NCBI GenBank assembly: GCA_021773115.1
Contig: JAJFKS010000006.1
Coordinates: forward strand, 501,266 to 565,265
Direction of reading: 5' to 3'
DNA: 64,000 nucleotides
Source: Woeseiaceae bacterium
Lineage (GTDB): Bacteria; Pseudomonadota; Gammaproteobacteria; Steroidobacterales; Woeseiaceae
Position numbers and translations under genes: made by a program. Shown piece by piece: positions 62,356-64,000 of the stretch. How positions within the stretch are numbered: position 1 is the first letter of the stretch; every line of letters begins with the position of its first letter. Below the pieces are notes generated by a model. That model was given only the letters and a program-made list of their open reading frames with translations, was not told the origin of the DNA and did no database searches.

Positions 62356-63708
62356 ATGAGCGAGAGCCACCTCTTTTACCAAACCACCAGCCGGCGCCCA
62401 CGTGTCGCGCGGTCTGAGGGTATTTACCTGTGGGACTCAAGCGGCAAACGTTACATCGACGCGTCCAGCGGGCCGATGGTTTCCAACATTGGCCACTCGA
62501 ACCCACGTGTGCTCGCGGCAATGAAACGACAAATGGACAGCGCAACGTTCGCCTATCGCCTGCACTTTGAGAACGACGCGGCTGAAGATCTGGCCACGTT
62601 GACCGCATCGCTGATGCCCGCCGGACGCGATCGGATCTTTTTTGTTTCAGGTGGATCCGAGTGCGTCGAAAGCTGCCTGAAACTCGCCCGCCAATACGCC
62701 TTCGTCACCGGTCAGCAGCAGCGCTGGAAAGTCATTTCATTGTTCCCGTCGTATCACGGCTCTACGCTGGGCGCCGTCGCTGTTACCGGTATGCATCAGT
62801 TCGTTGAACCATTCCGCGAAATGATTAAGGAAATGCCCAAGATTCCGGCGGCGACCTGCTATCTCGACCACGATGAACTGACGCACGAAGAACGTGGCCT
62901 GCGCTATGCCAACTTACTGCGTGCGGAAATTGAACGCCAGGGCCCGGAGTCCGTTCTGGCCTTCATCATGGAGCCCGTTGGCGGCGCATCCACCGGCGCG
63001 CTGGTTGCGCCGGACAGCTGGTATCGCGAAGTGCAGAACATTTGTCGAGAGTACGGTGTGCTATTGATCGCCGACGAAGTTATGACTGGCGCTGGGCGTA
63101 CCGGCCGGTTTCTTGCCTCCGAACACTGGGACCTGAAACCCGACATCATTGCGATGGCGAAAGGCTTTGCCGCGGGCTACGCGCCCCTTGGCGCGATGGC
63201 GGCGGACCGGGAAATCGTCGCGACGGTCATGGAACACGGCGGTTTCGCCCACGGCTACACCTACGCGGGCAATCCGCTGGCCTGTGCGGCCGGACTCGCG
63301 GTTCTCGAGGAAGTCTTGCGACAAAAGCTAATCGAAAACGCAGCCGTTCGCGGTGCCCGCCTCAAGTCTTTGCTAAAGAGCCTGATGGATCGATATCCCT
63401 TCATTGGCGACGTGCGCGGCAAGGGATTATTGCTGGCGTTTGAACTGGTGGCTAATCGCGAAACGATGGAGCCGCTGCCGGCCGAACTCAACGCCCACGT
63501 TAAGCTCGTGGACGAGGCCTATCAACGCGGCCTGATCATCTACTCCCGACGCACGCGCGGCGGTACTATTGGCGACCACTTCATGGTCTGTCCACCGTTG
63601 ATCGTCACCGATGGCGACCTGGATGAGATAGTGCAGTTATTGATCGAGAGTCTCGACGCGTTTGCAAAATCCTCGGGACTGCCACTGAACACCACGAGGC
63701 AAGCATGA
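62356..63708 (+). CDS. Class III PLP-dependent aminotransferase
   Basis: A 450-residue protein. Motifs: YLWDSSGKRYIDASSGPMVS, NIGHSNPRV, FFVSGGSECVESCLKLARQY, SYHGSTLGAVAVTG, EPVGGASTGALVAP, DEVMTGAGRTGRFLAS and PLP Lys in AMAKGFAAGYAPLGA (about 275). The family includes omega-amino acid:pyruvate transaminases; the exact amine donor is unclear. It overlaps the following gene by 4 bases (ATGA). The partner is a beta-keto acid cleavage enzyme, so the pair may convert an amino acid to a beta-keto acid that is then cleaved with acetyl-CoA. Confidence 0.9.
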   Translation: MSESHLFYQTTSRRPRVARSEGIYLWDSSGKRYIDASSGPMVSNIGHSNPRVLAAMKRQMDSATFAYRLHFENDAAEDLATLTASLMPAGRDRIFFVSGGSECVESCLKLARQYAFVTGQQQRWKVISLFPSYHGSTLGAVAVTGMHQFVEPFREMIKEMPKIPAATCYLDHDELTHEERGLRYANLLRAEIERQGPESVLAFIMEPVGGASTGALVAPDSWYREVQNICREYGVLLIADEVMTGAGRTGRFLASEHWDLKPDIIAMAKGFAAGYAPLGAMAADREIVATVMEHGGFAHGYTYAGNPLACAAGLAVLEEVLRQKLIENAAVRGARLKSLLKSLMDRYPFIGDVRGKGLLLAFELVANRETMEPLPAELNAHVKLVDEAYQRGLIIYSRRTRGGTIGDHFMVCPPLIVTDGDLDEIVQLLIESLDAFAKSSGLPLNTTRQA

Positions 63709-64000
63709 ACGACAAAGTGATCATCACCTGTGCGGTAACGGGCTCGATTCACACGCCGACGATGAGTCCGCATCTCCCGGTCACGCCCGAAGAAATTGCG
63801 ACGCAGGCCGTCGCGGCCGTCAACGCTGGCGCGGCCATTTTGCATCTGCACGCTCGCGACCCGGAAACCGGCCGACCAACCGCGGATCCCGATGTTTTCA
63901 TGCAATTCCTGCCACGCATCAAGAATGAATGCGATGCCGTGATCAATATAACGACCGGCGGCAGTTCGCTGATGACCCTCGAAGAGCGGCTCGCTGCGCC
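63705..64000 (+). CDS. Beta-keto acid cleavage enzyme (BKACE/DUF849), partial
   Basis: The first 98 codons of a BKACE-family protein, running off the right edge. The N-terminus VIITCAVTGSIHTPTMSPHL, the PVTPEEIATQAVAAVNAGAA stretch and the HLHARDPETG motif with its paired His ligands are the family hallmarks, as in 3-keto-5-aminohexanoate cleavage enzyme. These enzymes bind zinc and split a beta-keto acid with acetyl-CoA. Its ATG overlaps the aminotransferase stop by 4 bases. The specificity residues lie outside the window. Confidence 0.9.
   Translation, partial: MNDKVIITCAVTGSIHTPTMSPHLPVTPEEIATQAVAAVNAGAAILHLHARDPETGRPTADPDVFMQFLPRIKNECDAVINITTGGSSLMTLEERLAA

Noticed and set aside
1..64000. 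Mobile elements, CRISPR arrays, tRNA, rRNA and attachment sites
   Set aside because: No transposase or integrase motif, no regularly spaced repeats, and no tRNA-like cloverleaf was noticed in the gaps on reading both strands. A covariance-model scan was not possible.

Overview
The window reads as chromosomal DNA of a heterotrophic, probably marine, gammaproteobacterium. The housekeeping genes (DbpA, DeaD, FeSOD, SstT, GabT) look gammaproteobacterial. Two TonB-dependent receptors, several secreted or lipoprotein hydrolases, and members of the TolB/TPR family whose proteins begin with an 'ELKRRNVVR' stretch suggest a lineage near Woeseiaceae or its relatives. That placement is inference, not a search result. 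I found no rRNA, tRNA, CRISPR array, insertion sequence or prophage gene, and no gene-free stretch longer than 300 bases.

Layout. 0-8 kb: partial dbpA, a GST-like gene, a decayed phospholipase D gene, a membrane diguanylate cyclase, deaD, a uracil-DNA-glycosylase-like gene, and a TolB/TPR gene whose N-terminus is broken by an out-of-frame deletion. 8-10.3 kb: MscS channel and CorA. 10.3-16 kb: an extracytoplasmic-function (ECF) sigma/anti-sigma pair with a divergent subtilisin-like protease, a lipoprotein, a heptad-repeat secreted protein and an outer-membrane barrel. Four copies of one promoter motif (GGAATAAA, 13 bases, then a CCGTATC-like box) tie this region into a self-contained regulon. 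16-19 kb: an HTH-membrane-TPR regulator and two small envelope genes. 19-28 kb: MFS carrier, TonB receptor, TetR regulator, acyl-CoA ligase, alpha/beta hydrolase, PHA-depolymerase-like lipoprotein and arylamine N-acetyltransferase. Shared GTTGAA/TTCAAC operator palindromes flank the TetR gene.

28-40 kb: a patatin gene, then a long leftward block that is the most unusual part of the window. It holds a DUF4062-nSTAND-TPR protein, a secreted C-type-lectin-like protein, a SLOG-like/SLATT-like membrane protein, a DUF4010 membrane protein and a papain-like peptidase fused to an alpha/beta hydrolase. Several of these domain types are known from nucleotide-signalling and immunity systems, so the block is a candidate defence or stress-signalling locus. 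This is inferred from architecture only. 39.5-44 kb: sstT, a MarR-like regulator, sodB with a perfect 28-bp palindrome at its promoter, MgtC, and an ArsR-SRPBCC-DUF4287 operon whose operator encloses the start codon.

44-64 kb: mainly catabolic. It contains a covalent-flavin oxidoreductase, MFS, a Tat-exported spermidine-dehydrogenase-like enzyme, a cupin, GabT with an M20 peptidase, an M16 protease, a WD40-like/PHP metallohydrolase, a second TonB receptor, a TPR sulfotransferase, a class III aminotransferase and the start of a beta-keto acid cleavage enzyme at the right edge.
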